Notes: a model not told the origin generated them from the letters alone. A DNA stretch of 64,000 bases from SIG607 sp036307305 (GCA_036307305.1 JAXJXV010000021.1:81465-145464); one strand, 5' to 3'. Numbered from the stretch's first letter, positions 40,863 through 50,565 are shown. A program made the numbers and translations.

Positions 40863-41381
40863 ATGGACAGCTATTGCGAACATCTTATTCCTATGAGAAA
40901 GGACAAAAAAGCTATTTTGCTGCTTGTTTTTATATGGGCGGTTCTGCTTTTGATAATTGCCTTTTGTTTTCTTATGATTTCTAAGCTTGGCGTGTTTTCC
41001 TTTATACTTACGGTGGCGGCTGTTTTCGGCGGAGTATGGCTGACCAAACAGCTTAACGTTGAATACGAATATATTTTTACAAACGGTGAAATGGACGTTG
41101 ACCTTATAACCAGCCGAACCGACAGAAAAAGACTCATTACCTTTCAGATTAAAAATATTGAGCGCATTGAAAAATACAGGGCGGGAATGCCTATGTTTGA
41201 AAAAGAACAGTATGATAAAAAAAGCGTTTACTGTAATGCAACCGACGAGGACGTTTACTGTATTTCCTTTAAACATAAAATAGGAAAGGTTTGCCTTGTT
41301 ATGCAAATAAAGAAGAATATGCAGGAGGCTATGCTGCCTTATCTTGATAAGCTTCTTGTTCGCGAGGCATTTAAGGACTGA
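40863..41381 (+). CDS. membrane protein of a clostridial family (possibly DUF6106)
   Basis: The 172-residue protein has two membrane helices (about 20-40 and 43-60) followed by a soluble region beginning NVEYEYIFTNGEMDVDLI, which I associate with the DUF6106 family. This is a recall-based guess. It ends one base before the NAD(P)HX repair gene, so the two are cotranscribed. Function unknown. Confidence 0.65.
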   Translation: MDSYCEHLIPMRKDKKAILLLVFIWAVLLLIIAFCFLMISKLGVFSFILTVAAVFGGVWLTKQLNVEYEYIFTNGEMDVDLITSRTDRKRLITFQIKNIERIEKYRAGMPMFEKEQYDKKSVYCNATDEDVYCISFKHKIGKVCLVMQIKKNMQEAMLPYLDKLLVREAFKD

Positions 41382-41382
41382 A

Positions 41383-42852
41383 ATGAAAGTTTTAACCGAA
41401 AATAATATACGAAAAGTTGAAGAAACAGCCGCGTATGGCGGAATGTCCTTCCTTGATATGATGGAAAACGCAGGACGCTGTGTAACAGAGGAAATCTGCA
41501 AACGTACCGATGTTAAGGGCAAAAGCGTTGTGATAGCCACAGGCGGCGGTAATAACGGCGGCGATGGTTACGTCGTTGCAAGGCTTCTTGAAAATGAGGG
41601 TGCGTTCTGCCGTGTAGTTTCTTTAAGTGAGCCTAAAACACAAACAGCCTCGATAGTGAAAGAAAAATACGGCGGGGAGATTTTGCCCTTTAATCCGTCT
41701 TACTTTTATGAGGCTGATATTATCGTAGACGCTGTTTTTGGCATCGGCTTTTGCCGTGAAATCGAGGGCGTTTACAAGGATGCGATAGAGGCTGTAAATG
41801 AATCGGGGGCTTATAAAGTCAGTGTTGACGTGCCGTCGGGACTGAACGCCGACAGCAATACTGCAAAGCTTTGTGTAAAGGCTGACCTGACCGTTACCTT
41901 TATCGGTTATAAGCTGTGTCACCTTACCTATCCCGCAAAGGAATATTGCGGAGAGATAGTGTTATGCGATATAGGTATTAATGAAGCTGCTTATAAAGAG
42001 GCTGAATATTTGGGTGAAATAATCCCTCCTCCTGTTTTTGATAAGCGCAAAAGCAACACCCATAAAGGAAGCTACGGCACAGCAGGACTTGTAGTTGGCA
42101 GTTACTCAATGGCGGGTGCTGCAATACTCAGCGTTAAGGGTTGTCTGCTAAGCGGAGTCGGTCTTGCGAAAATCGTTTTGCCCGACAGTATTTACGGTAT
42201 TGTTACGTCTTCTGTGCCTGAGGCTGTGTGTCAGGTTTATTTTGAAAATGAGGATGTCAGCAGTATTACTGAAAAACTTTTAGACTGCCCCGCGCTTCTA
42301 ATTGGCTGCGGTCTTTCTAAAGGTGAATTTCAAAAGAAATTAGTTAAGGATATCCTTGGTAAATATAAAAATAAGCTCATTATTGATGCCGATGGTCTAA
42401 ATATACTAAGTGAAAACATAGAATATATTAAAGAATCAAAGGCGGATATAGTTCTTACCCCTCATCCTGCTGAAATGGCAAGACTGTGCAAGGCTAATAC
42501 CGATGAAATAGAAGCAAACAGAATACACTATGCTGTAAGCCTTGCAAAAGAGCTCGATTGTACGGTGGTGCTTAAAGGAGCTGTTACTATAGTTGCCGAT
42601 AAGCAGGGTAATATGTATTTTAATCTTACAGGTAATGCAGGTATGGCTACAGGCGGAAGCGGTGACGTACTTGCAGGTATAATAGTTTCTTTTGCCGCTC
42701 AGGGTATGAGTTGTCTTCAGTCGGCTATGAGTGGCGTTTACGTCCATGGCAGTGCAGGGGATAAGGCAAAAGAACAGGTTGGTGAAATTTCACTGTTACC
42801 TACCCATATACTCAGTAATCTGCCCGAGGTTTATAAAGAACTGACGAGGTAG
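41383..42852 (+). CDS. nnr: bifunctional NAD(P)H-hydrate epimerase and dehydratase
   Basis: The 489-residue protein joins an N-terminal epimerase (YjeF_N: MMENAGR, GGGNNGGDGYVVARLL, DAVFGIGF, DVPSGLNAD) to a C-terminal ADP-dependent dehydratase (carbohydrate-kinase-like: HKGSYGTAGLVVGS, LTPHPAEMARL, VVLKGAVTIVAD, GNAGMATGGSGDVLAG). It repairs damaged hydrated NADH and NADPH. ATG 41383 was chosen because it follows TAAGGA and matches the family start; the longer frame overlaps the previous gene. Confidence 0.93.
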   Translation: MKVLTENNIRKVEETAAYGGMSFLDMMENAGRCVTEEICKRTDVKGKSVVIATGGGNNGGDGYVVARLLENEGAFCRVVSLSEPKTQTASIVKEKYGGEILPFNPSYFYEADIIVDAVFGIGFCREIEGVYKDAIEAVNESGAYKVSVDVPSGLNADSNTAKLCVKADLTVTFIGYKLCHLTYPAKEYCGEIVLCDIGINEAAYKEAEYLGEIIPPPVFDKRKSNTHKGSYGTAGLVVGSYSMAGAAILSVKGCLLSGVGLAKIVLPDSIYGIVTSSVPEAVCQVYFENEDVSSITEKLLDCPALLIGCGLSKGEFQKKLVKDILGKYKNKLIIDADGLNILSENIEYIKESKADIVLTPHPAEMARLCKANTDEIEANRIHYAVSLAKELDCTVVLKGAVTIVADKQGNMYFNLTGNAGMATGGSGDVLAGIIVSFAAQGMSCLQSAMSGVYVHGSAGDKAKEQVGEISLLPTHILSNLPEVYKELTR

Positions 42853-42856
42853 AAAT

Positions 42857-43345
42857 ATGAAAAAAATAATATGTGCTTTTATAGGTGTTATATTTCTTTG
42901 CGGATGCTCAGGTGCAAAGCATCCCACCCCAGTAAACAGAAATATTTCCTATAAGGCGCATATTTTTTATTACGGTGAGGAATACGACTGTCTAATAAAG
43001 GTGGACTCAAATGGTGAGAGCAGCTTTACTCTCACAGGCGGAAGGCTTGACGGATATAACGTAAAATTTGGGCAGGACGGTATAATTCTTTATTATATGG
43101 GTAAGGAAAAGGACGTTACAAATAACTATAAAAAAGACAATATGCTGTCGGTGCTTTACGAGTTCAACGAAAGCCTTTGTGCGCCTGTGAAAACTACAAA
43201 AAAAGACGGACAGTTTTGTATAAAGGGTGAAACGGTTTCGGGAGAATATGAATATTTTGTTTCGGGAGCGGGACTTCCGTTGTCTCTAAGCCTTGATAAC
43301 GACGATTTTTATGTGGAGTTTTATGATGTAAGCCTTATAAAATAG
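42857..43345 (+). CDS. small lipoprotein
   Basis: A signal peptide with lipobox FLCGCSG (lipid Cys near 17) is followed by about 145 residues of mainly beta-strand sequence. Nothing in it points to a known family; it resembles clostridial DUF-type lipoproteins found near nnr. It begins 4 bases after the nnr stop and so belongs to the same operon. Function unknown. Confidence 0.75.
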   Translation: MKKIICAFIGVIFLCGCSGAKHPTPVNRNISYKAHIFYYGEEYDCLIKVDSNGESSFTLTGGRLDGYNVKFGQDGIILYYMGKEKDVTNNYKKDNMLSVLYEFNESLCAPVKTTKKDGQFCIKGETVSGEYEYFVSGAGLPLSLSLDNDDFYVEFYDVSLIK

Positions 43346-43395
43346 ATGTTATTTAGTGAATATATTAAAATTTTTTAAAAAATTGAAAATATGTA

Positions 43396-43424
43396 TTTAC
43401 ATAACTGAAGAAAAGTGTTAAAAT
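43396..43424 (+). promoter_or_regulatory. nifJ promoter
   Basis: TTTACA (43396-43401), a 17-base spacer and TAAAAT (43419-43424), followed by a leader of about 60 bases. Confidence 0.65.
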
Positions 43425-43488
43425 GTTAACGTATGAGATTTGTGTAAATCTGCACATTCTCCACCATTATATAAGGGGGATTTTATCC

Positions 43489-46400
43489 ATGGCAAGAAAG
43501 TTCAAAACTATGGACGGTAATAATGCTGCTGCATACGTATCCTATGCGTTTACAGAAGTAGCAGGTATTTATCCTATTACTCCGTCCAGCCCTATGGCTG
43601 ACTATACTGATATGTGGGCAGCACAGGGTCTTAAAAACATTTTCGGTACTACCGTAAATGTAGTAGAAATGCAGTCTGAAGCTGGTGCTTCCGGTACTGT
43701 ACACGGCTCTTTGGCAGCAGGTGCTCTTACCACCACTTATACTGCTTCTCAGGGTCTTCTCCTTATGATTCCGAATATGTACAAAATCGCCGGTGAGCTT
43801 CTTCCCTGCGTATTCCACGTATCTGCACGTTGTGTAGCTTCTCACGCGCTTAACATTTTCGGTGATCATTCTGACGTTTATGCTTGTCGTCAGACCGGTT
43901 TTGCTATGATGGCAGAAACCAATACTCAGGAAGTTATGGACCTCGGCGCTGTTGCTCACCTTGCAACTATTGAAGGCAGAGTTCCTTTCATCAACTTCTT
44001 CGACGGCTTCCGTACCTCTCATGAAATTCAGAAGATTCAGGTATGGGATTACGAAGACCTTAAAGAAATGTGCAATATGGATGCTGTTGATGCATTCCGT
44101 AAGCGCGCTCTTAACCCTGAGCGTCCCGTAATGCGCGGTTCTCACCAGAACGGCGATATCTTCTTCCAGAACAGAGAAGCTTGTAACAAGTATTATGATG
44201 AGCTTCCCGCTGTTGTTGAGAAGTATATGGACAAGGTTAATGCAAAGCTTGGCACTGACTATAAACTCTTTAACTACTACGGCGCTGCTGATGCTGAGCG
44301 TGTAATCGTAGCAATGGGCTCTATCTGCGACGTTGCAGAAGAGGTTATTGATTACCTTACCGCTATGGGCGAGAAGGTTGGTCTTGTTAAGGTAAGACTT
44401 TACCGTCCTTTCAGCGCTGCTAAATTCGTAGAGGCTATTCCTGCTACCGCTAAGGCTGTTGCAGTTCTCGACCGTACCAAAGAACCCGGTGCTATCGGTG
44501 AGCCTCTCTATCTTGACGTTGTATCTGCTCTTGCAGCTACAGGCAGAAAGATTGATACCGTTATCGGCGGCCGTTACGGTCTTGGCTCTAAGGATACTCC
44601 TCCTTCAAGCGTATTTGCTGTATATGAAGAACTCGCTAAGGATGCTCCTAAGGCTCAGTTCACCATCGGTATTAACGATGACGTTACTTATCTCTCTCTT
44701 GAAGAAAAACCCGCTCCTAACACCGCAGCAGAAGGCACTAAGGAATGTAAGTTCTGGGGTCTTGGCGGTGACGGTACTGTTGGTGCTAACAAAGACTCTA
44801 TCAAGATTATCGGTGACCATACCGACAAGTACGTACAGGCTTACTTCCAGTACGACTCCAAGAAGACCGGCGGTATTACTATATCCCATCTTCGTTTCGG
44901 TGACGCTCCTATCAAGAGCCCTTACTACATCAATAAGGCTGACTTCGTTGCTTGTCACAACCCCTCTTACGTAACCAAGGGTTACAAGATGGTTAATGAC
45001 GTTAAACCCGGCGGTACTTTCCTTATTAACTGTCAGTGGACTCCTGAAGAGCTTGACCATCATATGCCTGCTGAGGCTAAGCGTTATATCGCTAACAACA
45101 ACATTAATCTTTACACAGTAAACGCTATTGACCTTGCTGCCGAAATCGGTCTTGGTAAGCGTACCAACACTGTTCTTCAGTCTGCATTCTTTGCACTTTC
45201 CGGTGTGCTTCCAAGAGAAGATGCTATCGGTTATATGAAAGAAAAAGCTCAGAAGTTTATGAAGAAGGGTAAAGAAATCGTTGAGATGAACGAAAAGGCT
45301 ATTGATGCCGGTGCTAATGCATACGTTAAAATCGACGTTCCTGCTGAGTGGGCAAATGCTGTTGACACTGCCGCTACAGAGGTTGCTGAAGATTCTTCTA
45401 AGCTCGTTAAGATGGTAGAAAAGGTTATGAAGCCCGTTGCTCTTATGGACGGCGACGCGCTGCCTGTATCTGCTTTCGTTGACCACGCTGACGGTACCTT
45501 TGAACAGGGCGCATCTGCTTTTGAAAAGCGCGGTGTTGCTGTTATGGTTCCCGCTTGGAATAATGAAACCTGCGTAGGCTGTAACAAGTGTGCTTACGTA
45601 TGTCCTCACGCTACTATCCGTCCTTTCGCTCTTTCTGCTGAAGAAAAGGCTGCTGCTCCTGCACAGACCAAGATTGCAGTTAAGGAAAAGGGTGTTACCA
45701 ATAAGGGTTACTCCTATACTCTCGCAGTATCTCCTATGGATTGTATGGGCTGCGGCGTTTGTATCGGCGAATGTCCTACAAAATCTCTTACTATGGTTGC
45801 TACCGAATCTCAGCTTGCTGAACAGGAAGTATTTGATTACTGCGTAGCTAACGTAACTGAAAAGGCTGACGTTGCAGGTGACGCTAACGTTATCGCTTCT
45901 CAGTTCAAGAAGCCATTACTCGAGTTCTCAGGTTCTTGCGCAGGTTGTGCAGAAACCGCTTATGCTCGTCTCGTTACACAGCTCTTCGGTGACAGAATGT
46001 ACATCTCCAACGCTACAGGTTGTTCTTCTATCTGGGGCGGTCCTGCTGCTACATCTCCTTACACTGTAGATGCTAACGGTCACGGTCCTGCTTGGGCTAA
46101 CTCTCTCTTCGAAGATAATGCTGAGCATGGTCTTGGTATGTATCTCGGTCAGAAGGCAATTCGTGACAGACTTATTGCACAGATTAAGGAAATGGCTGCT
46201 TCTGATAAGGCTTCCGCTGAGTTTAAGACTGCTGCTGAAAACTTCCTTAACACTGCAAACGACGGTAAGGCAAACGGTGCTGCTGCTGAGGCTCTTCTCG
46301 TAGAAGTAGAGAAGGCTGCAAATGCAGGTTGTCCTACTGCTCCTGAAATTCTTGCTAACAAAGAATTCCTCACCAAGAAGTCTGTATGGATTTTCGGTGG

Positions 46401-47034
46401 TGACGGTTGGGCTTATGATATCGGATTTGGCGGTCTTGACCACGTTCTTGCTAGTGGTAACGACGTAAACGTAATGGTATTCGATACCGAGGTTTACTCC
46501 AACACCGGCGGTCAGGCTTCTAAGGCTTCTCAGATTGGTCAGGTTGCACAGTTCGCTGCTGCAGGTAAGGCTATCGCTAAGAAGAGCCTTGCTGAAATCG
46601 CAATGTCTTACGGTTACATTTATGTAGCTCAGATTGCTATGGGCGCTGACCAGAATCAGACCTTAAAGGCAATCCGTGAAGCTGAGGCTTATCCAGGACC
46701 TTCTCTTGTTATCTGCTATGCTCCTTGCGAAATGCACAGCATTAAGGGCGGTATGGTTAACTGTCAGAAGGAAATGAAGAAGGCTGTTGATTGCGGTTAC
46801 TGGAATATGTTCCGCTTTAATCCTGCTCTTAAGGCTGAGGGCAAGAACCCATTCAGTCTTGACAGTAAGCCTGCTACCGGCGACTACAAGGAATTCCTCC
46901 TTGGCGAAGCTCGTTACGCTTCTCTTACCCGTTCATTCCCCGAGCGCGCTGAAGAACTCTTTGACAAGGCAGCTGAAACTGCTAAGGCAAACAGAGCTCA
47001 TCTTGAAAAGCTCGTAGAACTCTACGGTAAATAA
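43489..47034 (+). CDS. nifJ: pyruvate:ferredoxin (flavodoxin) oxidoreductase
   Basis: The 1181-residue single-chain enzyme has the N-terminal alpha and gamma regions (AAAYVSYAFTEVAGIYPITPSSPMAD), two 4Fe-4S motifs (CVGCNKCAYVCP and CMGCGVCIGECP), and the TPP-binding domain with GSCAGCAETAYARL, GGDGWAYDIGFGGLDHVLA and NVMVFDTEVYSNTGGQASK. It oxidises pyruvate to acetyl-CoA and CO2 while reducing ferredoxin, the main pyruvate route in clostridial fermentation. Codon choice is strongly biased toward that of the ribosomal genes, so it is very highly expressed. ATG 43489 follows AAGGGGGA. Confidence 0.97.
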   Translation: MARKFKTMDGNNAAAYVSYAFTEVAGIYPITPSSPMADYTDMWAAQGLKNIFGTTVNVVEMQSEAGASGTVHGSLAAGALTTTYTASQGLLLMIPNMYKIAGELLPCVFHVSARCVASHALNIFGDHSDVYACRQTGFAMMAETNTQEVMDLGAVAHLATIEGRVPFINFFDGFRTSHEIQKIQVWDYEDLKEMCNMDAVDAFRKRALNPERPVMRGSHQNGDIFFQNREACNKYYDELPAVVEKYMDKVNAKLGTDYKLFNYYGAADAERVIVAMGSICDVAEEVIDYLTAMGEKVGLVKVRLYRPFSAAKFVEAIPATAKAVAVLDRTKEPGAIGEPLYLDVVSALAATGRKIDTVIGGRYGLGSKDTPPSSVFAVYEELAKDAPKAQFTIGINDDVTYLSLEEKPAPNTAAEGTKECKFWGLGGDGTVGANKDSIKIIGDHTDKYVQAYFQYDSKKTGGITISHLRFGDAPIKSPYYINKADFVACHNPSYVTKGYKMVNDVKPGGTFLINCQWTPEELDHHMPAEAKRYIANNNINLYTVNAIDLAAEIGLGKRTNTVLQSAFFALSGVLPREDAIGYMKEKAQKFMKKGKEIVEMNEKAIDAGANAYVKIDVPAEWANAVDTAATEVAEDSSKLVKMVEKVMKPVALMDGDALPVSAFVDHADGTFEQGASAFEKRGVAVMVPAWNNETCVGCNKCAYVCPHATIRPFALSAEEKAAAPAQTKIAVKEKGVTNKGYSYTLAVSPMDCMGCGVCIGECPTKSLTMVATESQLAEQEVFDYCVANVTEKADVAGDANVIASQFKKPLLEFSGSCAGCAETAYARLVTQLFGDRMYISNATGCSSIWGGPAATSPYTVDANGHGPAWANSLFEDNAEHGLGMYLGQKAIRDRLIAQIKEMAASDKASAEFKTAAENFLNTANDGKANGAAAEALLVEVEKAANAGCPTAPEILANKEFLTKKSVWIFGGDGWAYDIGFGGLDHVLASGNDVNVMVFDTEVYSNTGGQASKASQIGQVAQFAAAGKAIAKKSLAEIAMSYGYIYVAQIAMGADQNQTLKAIREAEAYPGPSLVICYAPCEMHSIKGGMVNCQKEMKKAVDCGYWNMFRFNPALKAEGKNPFSLDSKPATGDYKEFLLGEARYASLTRSFPERAEELFDKAAETAKANRAHLEKLVELYGK

Positions 47035-47047
47035 TTAAACCTATAAA

Positions 47048-47110
47048 AAGCGAGGTCAGGAAACTGACCTCGCTTCAGACTGTAGACAATCGTTGATTGT
47101 CTTTTTTTTA
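47048..47110 (+). terminator. double hairpin terminator of nifJ
   Basis: A 12-bp stem with a GAAA loop (47048-47059 with 47064-47075) is followed by an 8-bp stem (47084-47091 with 47095-47102) and eight T's. The AGACTGT between them recalls the hairpins after fucO. Confidence 0.88.
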
Positions 47111-47208
47111 CTTTTATATTTATGTTGTATATTTAAAAAAACATTATAATAGAAGTATAAACATCAGTAAGGGGGAAGGGGTACTTAGCTTGTACTCTTA
47201 AGGTAACT

Positions 47209-48018
47209 ATGAGTATTGGTGAATTTTTCGGATTTGGCGGATATACACGGCAGGCAGAGGGATATATGTCTTGGCAACACTTGTTGTTCGTTTCCGTTCT
47301 TACGGCAGTTATGATTTTTTGCGCGGTTATTATTGGAAAAAAGCGTAAAAATTCAAGTGTAAAAAATAAAAATCGTGTGCTTATAGTATCGGCGTTTTTA
47401 ATTGACGGCTTTGAAATAGCGAAAATAATTATACAGTGCTTCAGAAGTCATAATGCTTTAGATTGGCTTTATGAGCTTCCTTTGTTCCTTTGCAGTATAC
47501 AGCTTATCACTATTCCTTTGGCAGCGTTTTCTAAAGGAAGGATTAAGGAAGCTTCTCTTGATTTCGTTACTGTTTTCGGTTTGCTTGGCGCAATACTCGG
47601 TACATATTTCGCAGGAAATAATTATTCCGTTTATCCTGTGCTGTCTGTTGATAATGTTTTTTCAGGAATTACACACTGTATTTCGGGTTTTGTATCTCTG
47701 TATGTTATTATATCGGGTATGGTAAGTATGAAAAAGCGAAACATCGGTATAACCGTGGGAATTCTTTCGGGATTTTGCGTTGCGGCTTACGTTGCGAACC
47801 TGATACTTGATTACAATTATATGTTCCTTTTCAGAGGGGACGGAACACCCTATGATATTATTTATAATCTTGTGAACGGCAATAAGGTGGCTTATCCCAT
47901 TTTGGTAGTGCTGTTGTTCGTTGTCTATATAATTGCTTATTACAGTATATTCTATAGCATACAAAAGAAAGGAAATAATCCAAAACAGAAAGAAAAGGAG
48001 CTTTTGGAGGTTAAATAA
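47209..48018 (+). CDS. YwaF-family membrane protein
   Basis: The 269-residue protein has about seven membrane helices with the pattern WLYELPLFLCSIQLITIPLAAF and later GTPYDIIYNLV, typical of the TIGR02206/YwaF group of unknown function. The stop overlaps the next ATG by one base (TAATG), so it is translationally coupled to the DUF1287 gene. The ribosome site AAGG is weak. Promoter: a TATAAT at 47145-47150 is clear, but the -35 is poor. Confidence 0.75.
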   Translation: MSIGEFFGFGGYTRQAEGYMSWQHLLFVSVLTAVMIFCAVIIGKKRKNSSVKNKNRVLIVSAFLIDGFEIAKIIIQCFRSHNALDWLYELPLFLCSIQLITIPLAAFSKGRIKEASLDFVTVFGLLGAILGTYFAGNNYSVYPVLSVDNVFSGITHCISGFVSLYVIISGMVSMKKRNIGITVGILSGFCVAAYVANLILDYNYMFLFRGDGTPYDIIYNLVNGNKVAYPILVVLLFVVYIIAYYSIFYSIQKKGNNPKQKEKELLEVK

Positions 48019-48710
48019 TGAAACAAAGGCGAAGGGTAGTTTTTATATGTATATTCATTATCCTGTTGGCTGTCATTTTACTGTTGCTGGAATATTTTAA
48101 TTTACTGCCTAAAAAAACCTATACCAATGCAGATTTTGGAATAGAAACTGTTTACAGCAGTGTGGATTATAACGATAACGGAATTGATGATTATAAAGAT
48201 ATTATGCTTGGCGCAAGAAAGGATGCTCAAAACCATCCCAAGTATGACCCTGCTTACATAGACGGAGGATATCCTGCAGATAATAAGGGCGTCTGCTCTG
48301 ACGTTGTGTGGAGAGCCTTTAAAAATGCAGGTTACTGTCTTAAAGATATGGTGGACAACGATATAGAAAAAAGGCTTGACGACTATTCTGATGTAACTGC
48401 GCCTGACAAAAATATTGATTTTCGCAGAGTGAAAAATTTGCGGGTATTTTTTGAGGAGTACGCTATAGAGCTTACAACCGATATTGACGATATTTCTCAG
48501 TGGCAGGCGGGAGATATTGTGATTTTCGGCAACGATAAGCATATAGGTATAATTTCAGATAAGAGAAACAAAAACGGACAGCCCTATGTAATACATAATG
48601 GGGGACAGCCGAATAGGGAAGAGGATTATCTTCCGAAATCAAAGGTGACGGGACATTACCGCTTTGATGCATCAAAAGTGAATGAGGAAATTTTAAAAGA
48701 ATGGAAATAA
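48018..48710 (+). CDS. DUF1287 (NlpC/P60-like) membrane-anchored protein
   Basis: An N-terminal membrane segment (about 8-26) is followed by the DUF1287 domain with a Cys-His pair in NKGVCSDVVWRAF and DKHIGIISD, plus VIHNGG. This papain-like arrangement suggests an amidase or peptidase working outside the cell membrane, perhaps on cell wall or small peptides; no substrate is known. It is coupled to the YwaF-like gene. Confidence 0.82.
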   Translation: MKQRRRVVFICIFIILLAVILLLLEYFNLLPKKTYTNADFGIETVYSSVDYNDNGIDDYKDIMLGARKDAQNHPKYDPAYIDGGYPADNKGVCSDVVWRAFKNAGYCLKDMVDNDIEKRLDDYSDVTAPDKNIDFRRVKNLRVFFEEYAIELTTDIDDISQWQAGDIVIFGNDKHIGIISDKRNKNGQPYVIHNGGQPNREEDYLPKSKVTGHYRFDASKVNEEILKEWK

Positions 48711-48745
48711 AATAACGCTATTCCAATAAGGAATAGCGTTATTTC
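48711..48745. terminator. bidirectional terminator
   Basis: A 14-bp stem (48711-48724 with 48730-48743) sits between convergent genes. Confidence 0.88.
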
Positions 48746-49416
48746 TATTCTTCAAGTTGCCAGTCTATAGGGGTAAGTCCGTTTTTAATCAGAAGCTCGT
48801 TGGTTTTAGAAAAGTGCTTACAGCCGAAAAAACCGCGGTAAGCTGAGAGAGGACTTGGATGAGGACAAGTAAGCTTGATATGAATAGGGTTAGTAATAAT
48901 CTGCGCCTTTTGCTTTGCAGGAGAACCCCATAACAAGAAAATTACAGGGGTTTTCTTTTTGTTTAGCTCACTTATTACTTTGTCTGTGAACATTTCCCAG
49001 CCCATACCCTTGTGAGAGTTAGCCTGACCGCGACGCACTGTAAGAACGGTGTTAAGCATAAGTACGCCTTGCTCTGCCCATTTTGTGAGCTGTCCGTGAG
49101 AAACAGGCTTAAAGCCGATATCGTCAGACAGTTCCTTGTATATGTTTTGCAGTGATGGGGGAGGTTGTACGCCCTTTAAAACCGAAAAGCAAAGACCGTG
49201 CGCCTGATTAGGCTCGTGATACGGGTCCTGTCCTAAAATGACCACCTTTGTATCCTTAAAGGATGAGCTTTTGAGGGCAGTGAAAATATCGTGCATATTG
49301 GGATATATAGTTTTGGTTTTATATTCTTCCTTTAAAAATTCTCTGAGCTTTAAATAATACGGTTTACTGAATTCATCCTTTAGTATTTCGTCCCAGTCAT
49401 TTCCCAAATGTACCAT
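48745..49416 (-). CDS. ung: uracil-DNA glycosylase
   Basis: The 223-residue family 1 enzyme has the catalytic Asp64 in VILGQDPYHEPNQAHGL, the uracil-binding FLLWGSPAK, and HPSPLSAYRGFFGCKHFS with the minor-groove loop histidine. It removes uracil from DNA to start base excision repair. ATG 49416 is used because AAGGAG lies 9 bases upstream. Confidence 0.97.
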   Translation of the reverse strand: MVHLGNDWDEILKDEFSKPYYLKLREFLKEEYKTKTIYPNMHDIFTALKSSSFKDTKVVILGQDPYHEPNQAHGLCFSVLKGVQPPPSLQNIYKELSDDIGFKPVSHGQLTKWAEQGVLMLNTVLTVRRGQANSHKGMGWEMFTDKVISELNKKKTPVIFLLWGSPAKQKAQIITNPIHIKLTCPHPSPLSAYRGFFGCKHFSKTNELLIKNGLTPIDWQLEE

Positions 49417-49480
49417 TAGCTTCAACTCCTTGAATATATATTAGCATATTCGATTAAAAAAAACAAGAAAACAAGTAAAT

Positions 49481-49567
49481 TCTACTGACGGTAGAGTCGG
49501 ATTTTGCGGCGGTAGAGAGGCATATTTTTACAGTAGAAACAAAAAATATGACAGTAGGTTGAGTTTC
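49481..49567 (+). promoter_or_regulatory. four 21-bp direct repeats upstream of degV
   Basis: GTAG occurs at 49491, 49512, 49533 and 49554, exactly 21 bases apart, within the 8-mers CGGTAGAG, CGGTAGAG, CAGTAGAA and CAGTAGGT. A reverse half-site TCTACTG lies at 49481-49487. The last unit abuts the degV -35 box. Direct repeats of two helical turns before a weak -35 are typical of activator sites, for instance LytTR-type response regulators. Confidence 0.6.
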
Positions 49568-49587
49568 TGCTTTCTGACGGATATGAT
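49559..49587 (+). promoter_or_regulatory. degV promoter
   Basis: TTGAGT (49559-49564), a 17-base spacer and TATGAT (49582-49587), directly downstream of the repeat array. Confidence 0.6.
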
Positions 49588-49618
49588 GATAAGGAACTAA
49601 ATTTCGAAGGAGAAAATT

Positions 49619-50506
49619 ATGAGCAATTTTATTTTAAGTGGTTCTTCAACTGCTGATATTTCAAGAGAACATTTTGAAAAAAGAAATATACATTTTGTAT
49701 GTTTTAAATTTACTTTAGGTAGTGATACCTATGCTGATGATTTGGGGCAGAGCGTTCCCTTTAAGACCTTTTATAAAAGAATGGTTGATGGGGATAACAC
49801 AAAGACCTCGCAGGTAAACGTAGATGAATATATGGATTTTTTCAGAGGCTTTTTAAGTCAGGGCAAGGATATACTTCATCTTGAGCTTTCCTCAGGACTT
49901 TCGGGTAGCTTTAATTCCGCCCGTAATGCCGCCGATATTTTAAGAGATGAGTTTCCCGACAGAAAGATTTATATTGTGGATTCCTTGGGCGCGTCTTCAG
50001 GCTTCGGACTTTTCCTTGATAAACTTGCTGACCTTAGAGATGAGGGCAAAAGCATTGATGAAATCAAAGAGTGGGCAGAAGAAAACCGCCTTAATCTGCA
50101 CCACTGGTTTTTCTCCACCGACCTTACTTTCTACGTAAAAGGCGGCAGAGTTTCAAAGGTTTCGGGATTTTTCGGCGGTATGCTTGGTATTTGTCCACTT
50201 CTCAATATGAATCATTTAGGTAAGCTTATTGCAAGAGAAAAAATCCGTTCCAAGCGTAAGGTTATTGAAACTATAGTTGATAAAATGGAAAAACACGCGC
50301 AAAACGGACTTGATTATGCAGATAAATGCTATATATGTCATTCGGACTGCATAGAAGATGCTACGGCTGTGAAGATTCTCGTTGAGGAACGTTTCCCACA
50401 TCTTAAAGGGGAAGTTGAAATTAACTGGATAGGCACGACAATAGGAAGTCACACAGGCCCGGGAACAGTTGCGCTGTTCTTTTGGGGAGATAAGAGAGTA
50501 GACTAA
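49619..50506 (+). CDS. DegV-family fatty-acid binding protein
   Basis: The 295-residue protein has the DegV two-domain pattern: ILSGSSTADISREHF, KTSQVNVDEYMDFFRGFLSQGKDILHLELSSGLSGSFNSARNAA, IVDSLGASSGFGLFL and TIGSHTGPGTVALFFWGDKR at the end. In known members the domain binds a fatty acid and presents it to a FakA kinase. No fakA is adjacent. An array of 21-bp repeats precedes its promoter, which suggests control by an activator not in this window. Confidence 0.92.
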   Translation: MSNFILSGSSTADISREHFEKRNIHFVCFKFTLGSDTYADDLGQSVPFKTFYKRMVDGDNTKTSQVNVDEYMDFFRGFLSQGKDILHLELSSGLSGSFNSARNAADILRDEFPDRKIYIVDSLGASSGFGLFLDKLADLRDEGKSIDEIKEWAEENRLNLHHWFFSTDLTFYVKGGRVSKVSGFFGGMLGICPLLNMNHLGKLIAREKIRSKRKVIETIVDKMEKHAQNGLDYADKCYICHSDCIEDATAVKILVEERFPHLKGEVEINWIGTTIGSHTGPGTVALFFWGDKRVD

Positions 50507-50517
50507 AATATAATAAT

Positions 50518-50551
50518 AAACCCCTCGAATGTTTATATTCGAGGGGTTTAA
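50518..50551. terminator. terminator after degV
   Basis: A 13-bp stem (50518-50530 with 50537-50549) lies between convergent genes. Confidence 0.85.
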
Positions 50552-50565
50552 ATATTTATGTATGA

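Noticed and set aside
40830..41540. 236-codon minus-strand frame over the membrane protein and nnr start
   Set aside because: It lies antisense to two coupled real genes, has no ribosome site and shows no recognisable domain.
44605..45609. 334-codon open frame on the minus strand inside nifJ
   Set aside because: It is a shadow caused by the strong codon bias of nifJ. It has no ribosome site or family pattern, and the sense strand is a certain gene.
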